Shown here piece by piece: positions 45,336-55,834 of a stretch of 64,000 nt of DNA (positions are counted from its first letter, which is position 1; each line of letters opens with the position of its first letter). The translations under genes were made by a program, and so were the position numbers. The stretch spans positions 11,419,083-11,483,082 of the forward strand of contig CM064670.1 of the NCBI GenBank assembly GCA_032717465.1, given 5' to 3'. The stretch is from Coenobita brevimanus (Eukaryota; Arthropoda; Malacostraca; Decapoda; Coenobitidae). The notes below the pieces were generated by a model that saw only the letters and a program-made list of their open reading frames with translations, was not told where the DNA came from and searched no databases.

Positions 45336-46020
45336 CATAAGTGACATATTTTTTTGGGGGGATAAGTGTCTTTAGTGTCATTTGCTCTGGAATTATTAGG
45401 TTATTTTTTAGGTAAAGAGTTCATCAGTGTCGTTTGCTTCGAAATCATTAGATTACTTTTAAAGGTGACGAAGAGAAAGCATGAAAAATGATAGGATATT
45501 CTTTATTTTGTTATTATTTTATTTTATTTTTTTATTTGCCTCTAGTACGTGAATCTCCATTTCTTGACAGCAGAAGATTATGGAGGAATGAGAGGATTTC
45601 TTTAAAAAATATATATACATCGGCCACTTACAGCATATTCCTTTGGTCCTCAGTGTTTTTGCATTTTCCTACCATAATTAAGTCATTCACAATCTTCCAG
45701 GCAAATCGCAGAAAAATGGGACTGATATATTGTATAATGGGACTTGAGAACTTAGGATGAACCAGGGTAAATTACATGTGCCTTTTGTACTCAGAAATTT
45801 ACATAAGAAGCACACAGAAACCAAGATGAAAATACTGCCTAAGGTAATGTATTGTATGAAGGGGAAAAGTGTGCTATATGGGGGAGGGGTTGGTGTCAGG
45901 TGTGAACAGAATGGCCTGGAAGTCCTTTTATTTTCCAGTCCTTCAACCCAGGGACGAAATTTAGAGTTTGTTTTCGCTCTTTCCAAACGATTATTTCTGT
46001 ACAGGGGAACACTCTACTAG
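45336..46020. other. No gene recognised
   Basis: 'ttttttggggggataagtgt' occurs at 44780-44800 and again at 45349-45369. Frames at 45488-46020 on both strands lack motifs. Confidence 0.4.
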
Positions 46021-46021
46021 C

Positions 46022-46312
46022 AAAGCAATATGTGAAGGCCTTAACTAACCCCTCCAAATAATTATACACAGCATGAGAGAATTTTATTATGAAAACAACA
46101 TTCCAAGGTGTTATTTAATACCTTCTAAAAATCTTATACAACATAGTAGAGAATTTAATCACTGAAGCCCCAATCTAATCCCTCCGATTGATTAAGTCAA
46201 CATAAGAAAGCTTTTTAATAACGAAACGATATCTCAAGGCATTATCAAGTCCCTCCAAATAATTATATACAACATAAAAGAGACTTCCATCAGTGAAACG
46301 ATATTTGAACGT
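46022..46312. repeat. Tandem array, about 72-bp period, four diverged units
   Basis: Each unit has 'gaaacgatatctcaaggc', 'ctaatccctccaaataatta' and 'acaacataagagag'. Starts are near 46024, 46097, 46168 and 46229. Confidence 0.7.
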
Positions 46313-46439
46313 CTTTTCTATCGTCTCCAATTCTAAAGGTCCATCCTAAGCAGAAAATAACTAAGGAAATACAAAAAATTAAGTAAAAATTAGAGTCTGT
46401 GGTTGAATATATTAATCAACAGAAAAGGTAGTGGAACGA

Positions 46440-46660
46440 GATATTTTTTATGGCTGAGAGGTGGGAAGGGGAAGAGGGCGGGGGAGGCCGAGGATGAGAT
46501 GCAAAGATGGAGTGGAGAGGTATATGAAAGAAGGGGGAGGTAAGCTGGGGGGAGGGCAGCGAAATGGCAGGAGGCGAAATGGCAGGGGACCGGGCGACGT
46601 GGTGATGTGTTTGTAGCCACTCTTTACGTGTTTAAGGCGTTTGGCTGTAGATAGACAATA
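46440..46660 (+). mobile_element. RTE-like LINE 3' end fragment
   Basis: Plus-strand remnant of the 'GRGRPRMRW.DGVERYM' region (46478-46530), then 'gaaatggcaggggaccgggcg', 'gtgtttgtagcc' and the short 3' UTR ending 'tagatagaca'. It ends about 45 bases before the piggyBac element. Confidence 0.65.
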
Positions 46661-46916
46661 AGCCTGAGCATTCCCTCGTGTTTCTTTTTTTTTTCTTTTT
46701 TTTTTTAACCCCTTAACCGCTGGGCGTCACTTTCGTGACGCTCGGCTACAATGGATCATAACGCGGGGCGTCACTTTTGTGATTCTGTGTTATTTTGAAT
46801 TATCCCGGGCTCTCAAGTGGTGGCTTGTATCATCTATCAGTACTGCCAATGTCCAACACTAGTCAGCACTCCAAATCTCATCTGTACTCCCATCCATTGT
46901 TGACATTTTAGCTATT

Positions 46917-47855
46917 TTACCCCCTTCGTGACTCCCCTCCCTACCTGCCCTCCATTACCCTCTCCTCTCACCTCCCACGCCGCGCTGCGCTACGGAAATT
47001 TCCCCCTTCTCTTTCCACAGATTTCATCCATTGAAATAAGCCCTATGCCCTATATTTTTACCCAATAATATATACCAAAAAAAAAAAAAAGGTAAGTGAT
47101 AGTGTTATACTCCATAAATGGGCTAATTATCACCTGACAACACCTCACGTGCATTCATTCGCTACATTACCACGGTAATTTCCCCTTTGATTTATGCCTT
47201 GTAATCGATGTCTGTAATAAAAATATATATCAGAAAGGAAGGGAGAATCCTAATTGACATTTACATTCACCTGGAACTACCTATTTCTTTATTTATTGCC
47301 GAGATTTTCTACCTATAAAAAATTAGCATGTAAGTTAGCAGCAGTAAGCCTAAAGTGTCATTGTCAACCCTTCCCTTCTCAGATAATTTACCCCCTTCGT
47401 GACTCCCCTCCCTACCTGCCCTCCATTACCCTCTCCTCTCACCTCCCACGCCGCGCTGCGCTACGGAAATTTCCCTTCTTTTTCCACAGATTTCATCCAT
47501 TGAAATAAGCCCTATGCCCAATATTTTTACCCAATAATATATACCAAAAAAAAAACAGGTAAGTGATAGTGTTATACTCCAGAAATTGCCTAATTATCAC
47601 CTGACAAAACCTCACGTGCATTCATTCGCTACATTACCACGGTAATTTCCCCTTTGATTTATGCCTTGTAATCGATGTCTGTAATAAAAATATATATCAG
47701 AAAGGAAGGGAGAATCCTAATTGACATTTACATTCACCTGGAACTACCTATTTCTTTATTTATTGCCGAGATTTTCTACCTATAAAAAATTAGCCTGTAA
47801 GTTAGCAGCAGTCAGCCTAAAGTGTCATTGTCAACCCTTCCCTTCTCAGATAAGC
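46917..47855 (+). repeat. 471-bp tandem duplication in the piggyBac 5' leader
   Basis: Two adjacent copies running from 'ttacccccttcgtgactccc' to 'cccttcccttctcagataa'. They differ by a few substitutions and the length of an A-run (47081-47093 vs 47547-47556). The copies contain possible intron-like borders ('ccttcccttctcag' acceptor). Confidence 0.88.
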
Positions 47856-47894
47856 CGCGGCATTTAGTTCCTTGTCCTCCACTGCAGAGACAAC

Positions 47895-48272
47895 ATGTCG
47901 CACTCGCGCCCCGCCATTCCTGCCGCTTCTGCGCCCATTGCAAAGGGCCCCATGACCTCTACCCCCAAGAAAAGTGTTGAGGCAAGCAGGAAAGGCCTCA
48001 GTGACTCTGCAGTGGCACGAGAACTTGCTGAATTGTCCATGATAATAATGGACAGCGATTTTGATGATTCCAGTGAATCGTGTGATGAGCCGGGTGAAGT
48101 TATCGCGCCAGAAACAGTGACAACAAGTGCTCCTACCAGTGAATCTGTGTCTAGCTCCAAGGGAAAGGAGCCTTTAGTGCACGAAGGACAAGAATTTGGG
48201 AAGGGAGTGAAAAGGCGGCGTGTTAGCCCCAGAACAATGCCCCCACGTGACCCAGCCCGCCATGAGTCATGA
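47895..48272 (+). pseudogene. piggyBac transposase N-terminal segment
   Basis: A 125-codon frame from ATG 47895 (MSHSRPAIPAASAPIAKG...) with acidic, Ser-rich 'IIMDSDFDDSSES' and a basic 'KRRRVSP' motif that may be a nuclear signal. This disordered acidic N-terminus is typical of piggyBac transposases. It stops at TGA 48270-48272; the main frame is already open from an ATG overlapping this stop (48269), and reads an equally Ser-rich region. A one-base frameshift near 48250-48272 is the simplest explanation. The relic 'gcaaagggccc' at 1698 in the derivative comes from this region. Confidence 0.7.
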
Positions 48273-48418
48273 GAGCATTCACCTCCCCGTTCCCCAAGCC
48301 CGCTTTACTCATCTCGTCATCATCGTCGGCTGAGTTATCTCCGGAGTCTTCGTCGTCGGAGTCACCACCAGCATCAACAGTGAAGGCCGGCCGTAGAGGT
48401 AGAGGTTGATCTAAGAGA

Positions 48419-50119
48419 GTGAAAAGTAGTGTAGCTAGTAGGGTAAGGGCTGCTAGTGCTGTACGGCAACCTAGGGTCAGTGCGAGTGACCTTGACAGAG
48501 ATAAGCCTCCCTCTCAGCCAACCTCCACCACCACCACCACCACCACCATCCCTCCACCGCCACGCCAGGGAATCCTGGACGCCTTCGCGTGGACGGAAGG
48601 GTCAGATTTTTTCCCCGAAAACCTGGTTTTCGATGAGAGCTCGTCAGGAGTTCAGCCTGCCTTCACTATGGACGAAAATGCTGAGTGTGTCGACTACCTT
48701 TTGGCCTTCCTAGATGACGAAGTCATGCAGCACATATGTGATGAGACCAACAGGTTCGAATCACAACGTGCTGCTAGTGGTACAGGTGCAGCCAAGATGC
48801 AACAGTGGACCATGCTGGGAGTGCAGGAGCTGTATGTGTTCTTTGCTCTCATGCTTCTTATGCCACACTCCAAGAAGCATGAGTTGGAAGAATACTGGTC
48901 CATGGACCCCTTACTACCCTCACCGACCTTCAACAAGTACATGGCCAGAGATCGCTTCCGGAACATCATGGGAAACCTGCACTTTGCCGATAATGATGTA
49001 CCTTCCCAAACCGACCCACTCTGGAAGATCTGGGAGATTCTGAACAGAATGAAGGATAAGTTCATGTCATTCTTCCACCCATTTCAGAAGGTTGTCATTG
49101 ATGAGTCCTTGGTTCTGTTCAGAGGACGTCTTCGGTTTGTCCAGTACATTCCAAGCAAACGCCATCGCTTTGGAATTAAGTTCTTTGTACTGTGCGACTG
49201 TAAGACGGGGTACATCCTTGACTTCGTCATATATTCAGCCAGCACTGTCGATCTCGATAAAACACACCCCCTTGGCTTCTCAGGCTGTGTAGTGAAAGTG
49301 CTCCTAGAAAAGTATTTTGGTTGGAATCATGTGCTGTATACAGACAACTGCTATACAGCACCGAAACTTGCCAAATACCTTTCTGAGCACGGCATTGGCT
49401 CCTGTGGCACTGTGAAAAGTAATCGTGCCAACTTCCCCAAATTCCCAGAGGCGGGAAACTCGCAGCGAGGAGACGTGCACCTACGCAAGTCTGAGAAGAT
49501 GCTGGCAATACGGTGGCATGACAAGAGAGTCGTGCACATGCTCACCACCGTACATAAGGGGGAGATGAGAGACAGTGGGAAGGTCGACCATAGGACAGGA
49601 GAACCTGTGATGAAACCTGATGCTGTGTTGGACTATAATAAAAACATGCGGCTGGTGGACAAGTCCGACATGATGATTGGTGAGATCGACTGCCTCAGGA
49701 AGAGTACTAAGTGGTACAGGAAAGTTTTTCTGCATCTCATAGATATGACGATGCTGAACGCCTTCATCCTGTACAAGATGAAGGTAAAGCCACCCAAGTC
49801 CTTCTCCCTGAGGTTGTTCGCCAGGACTTGTGTCCAGCAGCTGCTGGAAAAATATGGTAAGGTGCAAGCAGCAACTCCAAGGCGCCATCCAGTTACACTT
49901 CCCGACCGACTTCAGCAGAGGGCGTATATGGATCGGCACAGACTTGAGCTAATGCCTGCCACAGGGAAAAGGAAGGCTGCGATTCGCAGGTGTCAGGTAT
50001 GTGCGCATACCACACGCCGCACACCTGAGCATAAACGCACCTCTTGGCAGTTAGCTGAATGCCAGGTTCCCCTCTGTGTAACCTGTTTCTTCGATTATCA
50101 CAGCCAGAAGCAGTTCTAA
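48419..50119 (+). CDS. piggyBac transposase (DDE_Tnp_1_7 type), main frame
   Basis: 566 codons open to TAA 50117-50119. It would cut the element out at TTAA and reinsert it without leaving a footprint. The catalytic aspartates are visible: D228 in 'VVIDESLVLFRGR', D309 in 'VLYTDNCYTAPKLAKYL', and D414/D417 in 'MRLVDKSDMM'; the 'STKWYRKVFLHLIDM' and 'NAFILYK' blocks follow. A C-terminal Cys-rich domain (C525-x2-C528 ... C548, C553-x2-C556) matches the zinc-binding end of piggyBac proteins that binds terminal DNA. The frame lacks an ATG at its 5' edge because an in-frame TGA (48407-48409, inside a Gly/Arg run, plausibly CGA to TGA) cuts it from codons upstream. As it stands the full protein cannot be made, unless splicing or another start (for example Met at residue 84) is used. 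Confidence 0.88.
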   Translation: MKSSVASRVRAASAVRQPRVSASDLDRDKPPSQPTSTTTTTTTIPPPPRQGILDAFAWTEGSDFFPENLVFDESSSGVQPAFTMDENAECVDYLLAFLDDEVMQHICDETNRFESQRAASGTGAAKMQQWTMLGVQELYVFFALMLLMPHSKKHELEEYWSMDPLLPSPTFNKYMARDRFRNIMGNLHFADNDVPSQTDPLWKIWEILNRMKDKFMSFFHPFQKVVIDESLVLFRGRLRFVQYIPSKRHRFGIKFFVLCDCKTGYILDFVIYSASTVDLDKTHPLGFSGCVVKVLLEKYFGWNHVLYTDNCYTAPKLAKYLSEHGIGSCGTVKSNRANFPKFPEAGNSQRGDVHLRKSEKMLAIRWHDKRVVHMLTTVHKGEMRDSGKVDHRTGEPVMKPDAVLDYNKNMRLVDKSDMMIGEIDCLRKSTKWYRKVFLHLIDMTMLNAFILYKMKVKPPKSFSLRLFARTCVQQLLEKYGKVQAATPRRHPVTLPDRLQQRAYMDRHRLELMPATGKRKAAIRRCQVCAHTTRRTPEHKRTSWQLAECQVPLCVTCFFDYHSQKQF

Positions 50120-50955
50120 CAGTGCAAGTGTGGAAGCAGAATTATTTGGAAATAATGTGTAAATAATGTGTAAATAGCAGGTGAAAGCAATGGATGTTCA
50201 GTTCATATGATTGAACAGTGTATTATAGTTTTATCTTACTGAAAGTGACAGTGAATAACATATTGTAAGTAAAATAGAAGGGTAAATATTGAAAATAGAA
50301 TAGAAAATGTAAATAGTAATGTAAGTAATTAGTAATATAAGAATATGAGTACAAATAATTTATGTTATAACAGTGAGAGTGAATCCGTGGCTCTCTACGT
50401 ATTTTACTGACTGAAAAATAGAATGACTTCAGTGACAATAAAATAATACGACTGAAGGAAACTCATGGAGAAAGACTCCAGATATATATAAGTGTGATAT
50501 AGTAATAAAAATATAAAGAGTGAGGGGTTTTATGAATAATAAATGACAGAGTGCCTAGAGCGAACTACCGCAAGTGCGGCGATCAGACGCGCTCGTAATT
50601 TCCATTGCTTTCACACTGTTTTTTTTTAGTATGGATCCCAAACTACTTGAAAATGGTAGAATAGTGTTTATAGTGTTTGTATCTGGCTGTGGTAATCATA
50701 TAACGGGTTGTCGGGAAGTGTAAAGTGGAGACTTAGTTACCCTACTTCAGAGGTCTCCACAAGTCCTACGGAAACTGACGAAGGCTCAACAATCATTCCA
50801 GGAGAAAGCTGAAGGTATGTGCTATAAGTATATATAATTTTATTATTCTAGGACTAATAACTGATTTTTAGCAAATATTTTTTGAGAGTCTGTCGGAGCC
50901 CAAATAACCCCGCGGGACACGCAAGTCATTGGTAAACAAGCCCGCGGTGTAGGGG
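50120..50955 (+). other. 3' region of the piggyBac element
   Basis: Not coding. It contains reiterated 'aaataatgtgtaaat' and 'gtaaataat' motifs (50150-50350). From about 50450 to the end it is nearly identical to 2200-2709. Minus frames here are meaningless. Confidence 0.7.
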
Positions 50956-51169
50956 TTAATGTTTGAGTCATTTGTAGTGAATTAGCGATGACAAATTGCG
51001 TGATTACCGCGTGGGACGGCTGCCATTGATCACTGATATGTATACCTGGCAGAAACACGGTGCGTCTGAGTGCTGGAGAGATTGCGTGTGGGTGATGGCG
51101 GAATAGAGGTGGTTTTTTATCGTTAACATATCTTTATCTTATCATCGACGTCATTACCGTCATCGTCAT

Positions 51170-51438
51170 CAATATTATTATTATTATTATTATTACTATT
51201 ACCTGCCCTAGGGTGAGAAAGGAGGTCCAGATGACGATTATTGTTGTTGTTGATGTTGTTGTTCTTGTTGTTATGAGCATCATCGTTATGTTCATTACCA
51301 TCATCGCCATCATTATCGATATCATCATAGTCATCAACATCTTTATTATCCCCGTCATCATCATTATCATCATCATCGTTATAATTATCATCATTTTTTT
51401 CACCATCCTCATCATCCTTATTATTATTATTATCATTG

Positions 51439-51479
<41 letters not shown>

Positions 51480-51480
51480 A
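51170..51480. repeat. (ATT/ATC/GTT)n trinucleotide array with a short repeat head
   Basis: Trinucleotide repeats interrupted at 51203-51235 by 'tgccctagggtgagaaagga' and 'ggtccagatga', the end of a dispersed repeat also seen at 58535-58565, where it is again followed by GAT repeats. Confidence 0.9.
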
Positions 51481-51905
51481 CTACCACCCGTGTTGCGAAG
51501 AGAGCGGAGTGGTAACGTTTTCGATTGTGAGGTTGGCTGCTTTTGTTTGTGTGCGGGTAAACAAAATATCTCATGAACGGCTTGAGCTATCAACACGAAA
51601 CTTTCAGGGTATCAAGATATGGCCAAAATCATTGAAGAGTTCGAAAATGGGCACTCAGGGTCGAGGTAAAGGTCACCAAAACGGCCGCAAAGGTCAACTA
51701 GTAGACCTTTGGTGATCGTGCCCTTAGCCTCGAGTGGCCATTTTCGAGCTCATACAAGGTTTTGCCCATATCTTGATGCCGTGAAACTTTCATGTTGATA
51801 GTTCAAACCGTTCACGAGATATCTTGTTTACCCACACACAAACAAAGCCATCCAGCCAGCCTTACAACTTAAAAAAAGAAACAGTACCACTCCTCTCGCT
51901 TACCA
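51481..51905. repeat. Foldback element with about 200-bp inverted arms
   Basis: The left arm (about 51481-51690) has 'ttgtttgtgtgcgggtaaac', 'aaatatctcatgaacgg', 'ctatcaacacgaaac' and 'gtatcaagatatgg'. The right arm (about 51700-51905) carries the reverse complement of each in reverse order ('ccatatcttgatgcc', 'gttgatagttcaaacc', 'ttcacgagatatcttg', 'gtttacccacacacaaac'). The centre is near 'aggtcaactagtagacct' (51690-51707). The outer ends have the small hairpin 'ccacccgtgttgcgaag...gcggagtgg'. Confidence 0.82.
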
Positions 51906-52079
51906 CCCGCGTTGCGAAGCGAGCGGAGTGGTAATGATTTCAGTTGTGAGGTTGGCCGGCTGGCTTTGTTTGCGTGTGTTTTACATCCTGCATTTACGTC
52001 AGTGGAGGTGCAAAATTATGTGCCGAGAAAAACTTTCCGGGTACGCGGGTGGTGAGATCCCATCGTGGAATGACTTCTA

Positions 52080-52080
<1 letters not shown>
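51900..52080 (+). repeat. Second partial copy of the foldback-family unit
   Basis: Begins 'taccacccgcgttgcgaagc' exactly where the foldback ends, repeats 'ttgtgaggttggc' and 'gctttgtttgcgtgtgtt', then continues to 'gaatgacttctag' at 52080. It lacks the inner arm. Confidence 0.7.
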
Positions 52081-52118
<38 letters not shown>

Positions 52119-52150
52119 GTTTTTATTATTTTTATTATGATTATTATTAC

Positions 52151-52183
<33 letters not shown>

Positions 52184-52228
52184 CATTATTATTATTATTA
52201 CTGATTTTATTATTATTATTATTACTCA

Positions 52229-52280
<52 letters not shown>

Positions 52281-52425
52281 GTTATTGTTATAATATTAAT
52301 TATCATTATTTTTACTATTATTATAATTATCATAATCTTTATTGTTATTATTATCATCATTGTCATAGTCATTACCATCATCGTTATCATTATCATCATC
52401 GTCACCACCAACCTCATCACCATCA
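52081..52425. repeat. (ATT)n trinucleotide array
   Basis: About 345 bases of TTA/ATC repeats. Ile-, Tyr- and Met-rich frames are artefacts. Confidence 0.97.
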
Positions 52426-53015
52426 TAATAGAAACAATTGAAATACAGTAGTAGGGAAATCACGAGCCTATTAACTCTCATCGTTTCCACTTGGGGCAAA
52501 ATTAATCATATTTCTTACCAAAGGAAAAGGCACAATAAATTGGTATCGTATAGGAAACTAGTTAGCAGAGAGATCTGTACTGCTTTTTCTGGCCTTCTGG
52601 AATTTACTTAACTTCCAGTGTTGCTGCTGAGCTGATCTAAATTTCACGGTATTTACATTCCCTGCTATACATTCTATTTTGTATAAGTAGCTTCTCTTAA
52701 ACACGTCACTAATGACTCTCAGTATCTAGACAAAGAACTCGCCGTTGTAAGTTTATGCATTTAAGTAAATCCAATAAAAATATGGAAAGTTGCATAATGT
52801 AAAATATAAAATCCTAAATGAGAATAACAGCAAAATTAGGGTATAGTTGAACAGAAAAGCCAGTGTGTTCTGTTCAACATAATTAGCGTCACTCATTTAC
52901 TTAGCGCTTGTTTGACGGAATACAGACATTTATCGTTTTGCTGTACATGGTTGCGAAATATGGTTGATATCAGTAAATAGAAGTGACAATATTTTTTTTC
53001 GTAAGACCTAAGGGT
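52426..53015. other. No feature recognised
   Basis: AT-rich spacer; nothing supported. Confidence 0.45.
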
Positions 53016-53019
53016 CGTT

Positions 53020-54141
53020 ATGCCCATGTATGTGGTTGTTCACACCCAGGTAAGGGTAAATGGAGATTTGAGCGATGAGTTTTCCGTGAATGTTGGTGTG
53101 CACCAGGGGTCAGTTGTGAGCCACTTGTTGTTTATCATGGTACGGTACTACAAGTCCTCTCACGTGACTTCAGAAATGGACTCCCGTGGGAGATGTTGTA
53201 TGCTGATGATTTGGTGTTGGCTGCAGTGAATGAAAGTGTGGCGGAGGAGAGATTTAGGAAGTGGGGAGACAGTGTGGGACAGAAGGGCTTAATGGTAAAT
53301 GCAGATAAAACAAAAGTCATGGTATTTAGGGCTGGTGGTACTATCAAAGAGGGAGAGTGGCCATGTGCGATTTGCCACAAGGGCGTGAGTAGTAAATCCA
53401 TCTTGTGCAGTGTCTGTGATAAGTGGGTGCATAAGGGATGTAATGGTAATAGAAGTAGATTAAGACATAATGCTGATTTCATGTGTGCAGTGTGTCGGGG
53501 AGAGCAGGTGATGATTGTCAGGCGTAAAAGGATTAAACTTGCTGGTGAGTCTCATGAGTGTGTGGGAGAGTTTTGTTATTTAGGAGACATGTTATATATC
53601 ATATGCTGGAGGTGGGGCTAGAGTTAGCTCTGTGGCTAGAGAGAGGAGTGGTTGGAAGGTCACGGAGCTGTTGCCTCTGCTGATGTTGAGAAGGCTCTCC
53701 CTCCGTGCTAAGGGATCTTTATATGCAGCATGTTTTAAGAATGTAATGCTGTATGGTTGTGAGACCTGGGCAGTAAAGGAACAGGATATTCGCATGCTCA
53801 AAGTTACGGAAATTACAATGACTAGGTGGATGTGCTGTTCGTCGCTGAGTGCGAGGCCTGGGGGGGCTAGGTTTACGATGGAAAAGTTGAGGAATAGGAT
53901 GGGACTGGGGTGTATTGGTGCTGTGATGAGAAGAGGTAGAATGAGTTGGTTTGTTCATGTGTAGGGGATGGGGGATGATAATTGGGTGCAGAAAGTGAGA
54001 AGTGTTAATGTTAGGGGTAGGATTGCGAGAGGTAGACCGAAGAAGACTTGGGATGAAGTCATTGAATGTGACCTCAAGGATAAAGAACTGAATAGGGAAG
54101 CTGCCAGAGATCGAGCAGCATGGAGAGCAGCCTTTAGATGA
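53020..54141 (+). pseudogene. Reverse transcriptase with C4HC3 zinc finger, frameshifted
   Basis: In order: 'VNVGVHQGSVVS.LLFIMV' (53089-53142), a frameshift, 'MLYADDLVLAAV' with the catalytic YADD (53193-53228), 'VNADKTKVMVF', then a finger C-x2-C-x10-C-x2-C-x4-H-x2-C-x14-C-x2-C (53364-53495), 'CYLGDML' (about 53574), a frameshift, 'ARERSGW', 'LYAACFKNVMLYGCETWAV', 'RMLKVTEITMTRWMC', a stop near 53960, 'RGRIARGRPKKTWDEV' and the stop TGA at 54139-54141. This is the layout of non-LTR elements, reported in many marine invertebrates, that carry a Cys-rich finger between YADD and the C-terminus. Naming the clade would need a tree. Confidence 0.82.
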
Positions 54142-54195
54142 CCAAGACCGACGCATGCAAGCATATTGGAACAAAAAAAACAAAAAAAAAAAAAA
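53020..54195 (+). mobile_element. 5'-truncated non-LTR retrotransposon with PHD-like finger
   Basis: An RT fragment (53020-54141), short 3' UTR and an A-rich tail (54173-54197). The insertion keeps RT motif 'GVHQGS', YADD, the finger and the C-terminal block, with several frameshifts. Confidence 0.8.
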
Positions 54196-54253
54196 AAGAG
54201 GGTCGAACGAACCTAAGTAATGTCGAAATTTCTGACTCTTAGGAAGCGTCTTG

Positions 54254-54257
<4 letters not shown>

Positions 54258-54302
<45 letters not shown>
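54258..54302. repeat. (GT)n microsatellite
   Basis: Perfect GT array. Confidence 0.97.
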
Positions 54303-54303
<1 letters not shown>

Positions 54304-54439
54304 ACCAGTTCAAATGAATGATTCTTTGACAACTTTTCCACTCGGCTATCTAGTAGTGAAACTTCAGGAGGAAAAATGTAAGGATAACAGAAAGGTCTAA
54401 ATATATCTGATGGTAAAAATATCCTCTCCCGGAATAAAA

Positions 54440-54559
54440 CTGAGTGAAAAAAGGCTGAGCGTGAAATGGGGTGGAGAGATAAGAGAGGGAGGGCAGCCAG
54501 ATGACAAGAGGACGGTGACATGAAGGCGATTTGTTTGTTGCCATCCCATACTGAATAAA

Positions 54560-54562
<3 letters not shown>
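54440..54562 (+). mobile_element. RTE-like LINE 3' end fragment running into (GA)n
   Basis: 'ggggtggagagataagagag', 'gaggacggtgacatgaaggc', 'gatttgtttgttgcc'. It ends directly at a GA array. Confidence 0.6.

Positions 54563-54613
<51 letters not shown>
54563..54613. repeat. (GA)n microsatellite
   Basis: Perfect GA array. Confidence 0.97.
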
Positions 54614-54616
<3 letters not shown>

Positions 54617-55637
54617 GAGTACTACTATGATGACAACATGCTGGTAAACTGAATGACAAAAAATCTGATACTGTGACCACTAACTAAGCATATTATAATA
54701 TTAATTCCCTTGTTTCTGTGGAAAAGTTTATAATAACTCCAACGAGGGATTTCCGAAAAATTACCACAGTCATTATACACAGTAATTATGTGGGCGGAGA
54801 TTATCTCACGGTTCGCTGTGTATGTCATTGCAGATCATCACTTGAGGTAATTTAATCTAAAAGGTTGTATTTCCCATTCCCTTTTAATTGCTCGGCGTAT
54901 TGCACAGTGGAGAGTGGCTAATTAATGGAGATTTATTGGACACAAAATTAGATCAGGGGTGAAGGGTGTGTTGTAATATATCTCTTTCCTGCAGCATTAT
55001 TACAAAATTTAAGCGAATCAGGTCCCAGTGGCCAAACAGCTCGTAAAACAAAAGGAAGATTTATCATTATTTAATGAAGGACATGGCAGATGTAAATACT
55101 GTAAAAGACAAACACTCAAGGGTGGATGATATCTTGAGATTTGGAGGTACTGCTTCATATCAACTGTATAAAAAAAAAATCCTGATAACTTTTACCTCCT
55201 CATATCCTGCATTATAAATACTTACAGCATTATTACTTCATTTATGTTTATGTATTAATTCTTTGGGGAAATATGAACAGAAATGAAACAATTATCTTTT
55301 AATTTGTCACTGCTTGCATGATATCAGTAAGTATGAAACATAATCTTACAATTTAGTTCCATGTTTAAGATATTATTTTTACATTCAGCAGTTGTTCTCA
55401 TTTGGCAATAAGATTAGTATATGTTATGCGGCTATTTTTCCCTTTCCAAAACATAGCATATCAATTTGCTTTTTTTTTTTTTTTTTTTTTTTTTTTATAG
55501 CTAACATAATTTCTGCACTCTTGTTCAACGTAGTTGTGAAAAGAACAAAAATCAGTAACAATTAGTATGGCTGGCAATTAGTGAATTACAATTTCCATTG
55601 AAGTACGGGCACACGTCCATTTCATCATCATTCAAGT

Positions 55638-55640
<3 letters not shown>
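54614..55640. other. No gene; T-run
   Basis: AT-rich. T-run at 55471-55497. No motif. Confidence 0.45.

Positions 55641-55675
<35 letters not shown>
55641..55675. repeat. (TA)n microsatellite
   Basis: Perfect TA array. Confidence 0.96.
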
Positions 55676-55676
<1 letters not shown>

Positions 55677-55834
55677 AATGAAAGGATCCCAGTTTCAATC
55701 TGGCCCCAGGAAGCTGCAGCCAATCCCTTTAGATCCACACCTAACGAGGGAACGTACAGTACACAGCTGCGTCCACTACACCCTGACTGGCGATCACACT
55801 GGTAGGTGTAAAGGTATCATGTTTATTGACGGTG

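Larger units (their letters stand above)
46705..50959 (+). mobile_element. piggyBac superfamily transposon, 4.26 kb, nearly intact
   Basis: TTAA target sites flank it at 46705-46708 and 50956-50959. The left terminus TTAACCCCTTAACCGC and the inverted right terminus TTAACCCCTACACCGC are imperfect terminal inverted repeats. A subterminal hairpin (GCGTCAC/GTGACGC) lies at about 46724-46742. The 5' leader has a 471-bp tandem duplication (46917-47387, 47388-47855). The transposase (47895-50119) is followed by about 840 bases of 3' region rich in 'gtaaataat' repeats. It inserted next to a T-run 3' of a LINE fragment. A non-autonomous relative lies at 736-2709. Confidence 0.92.
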
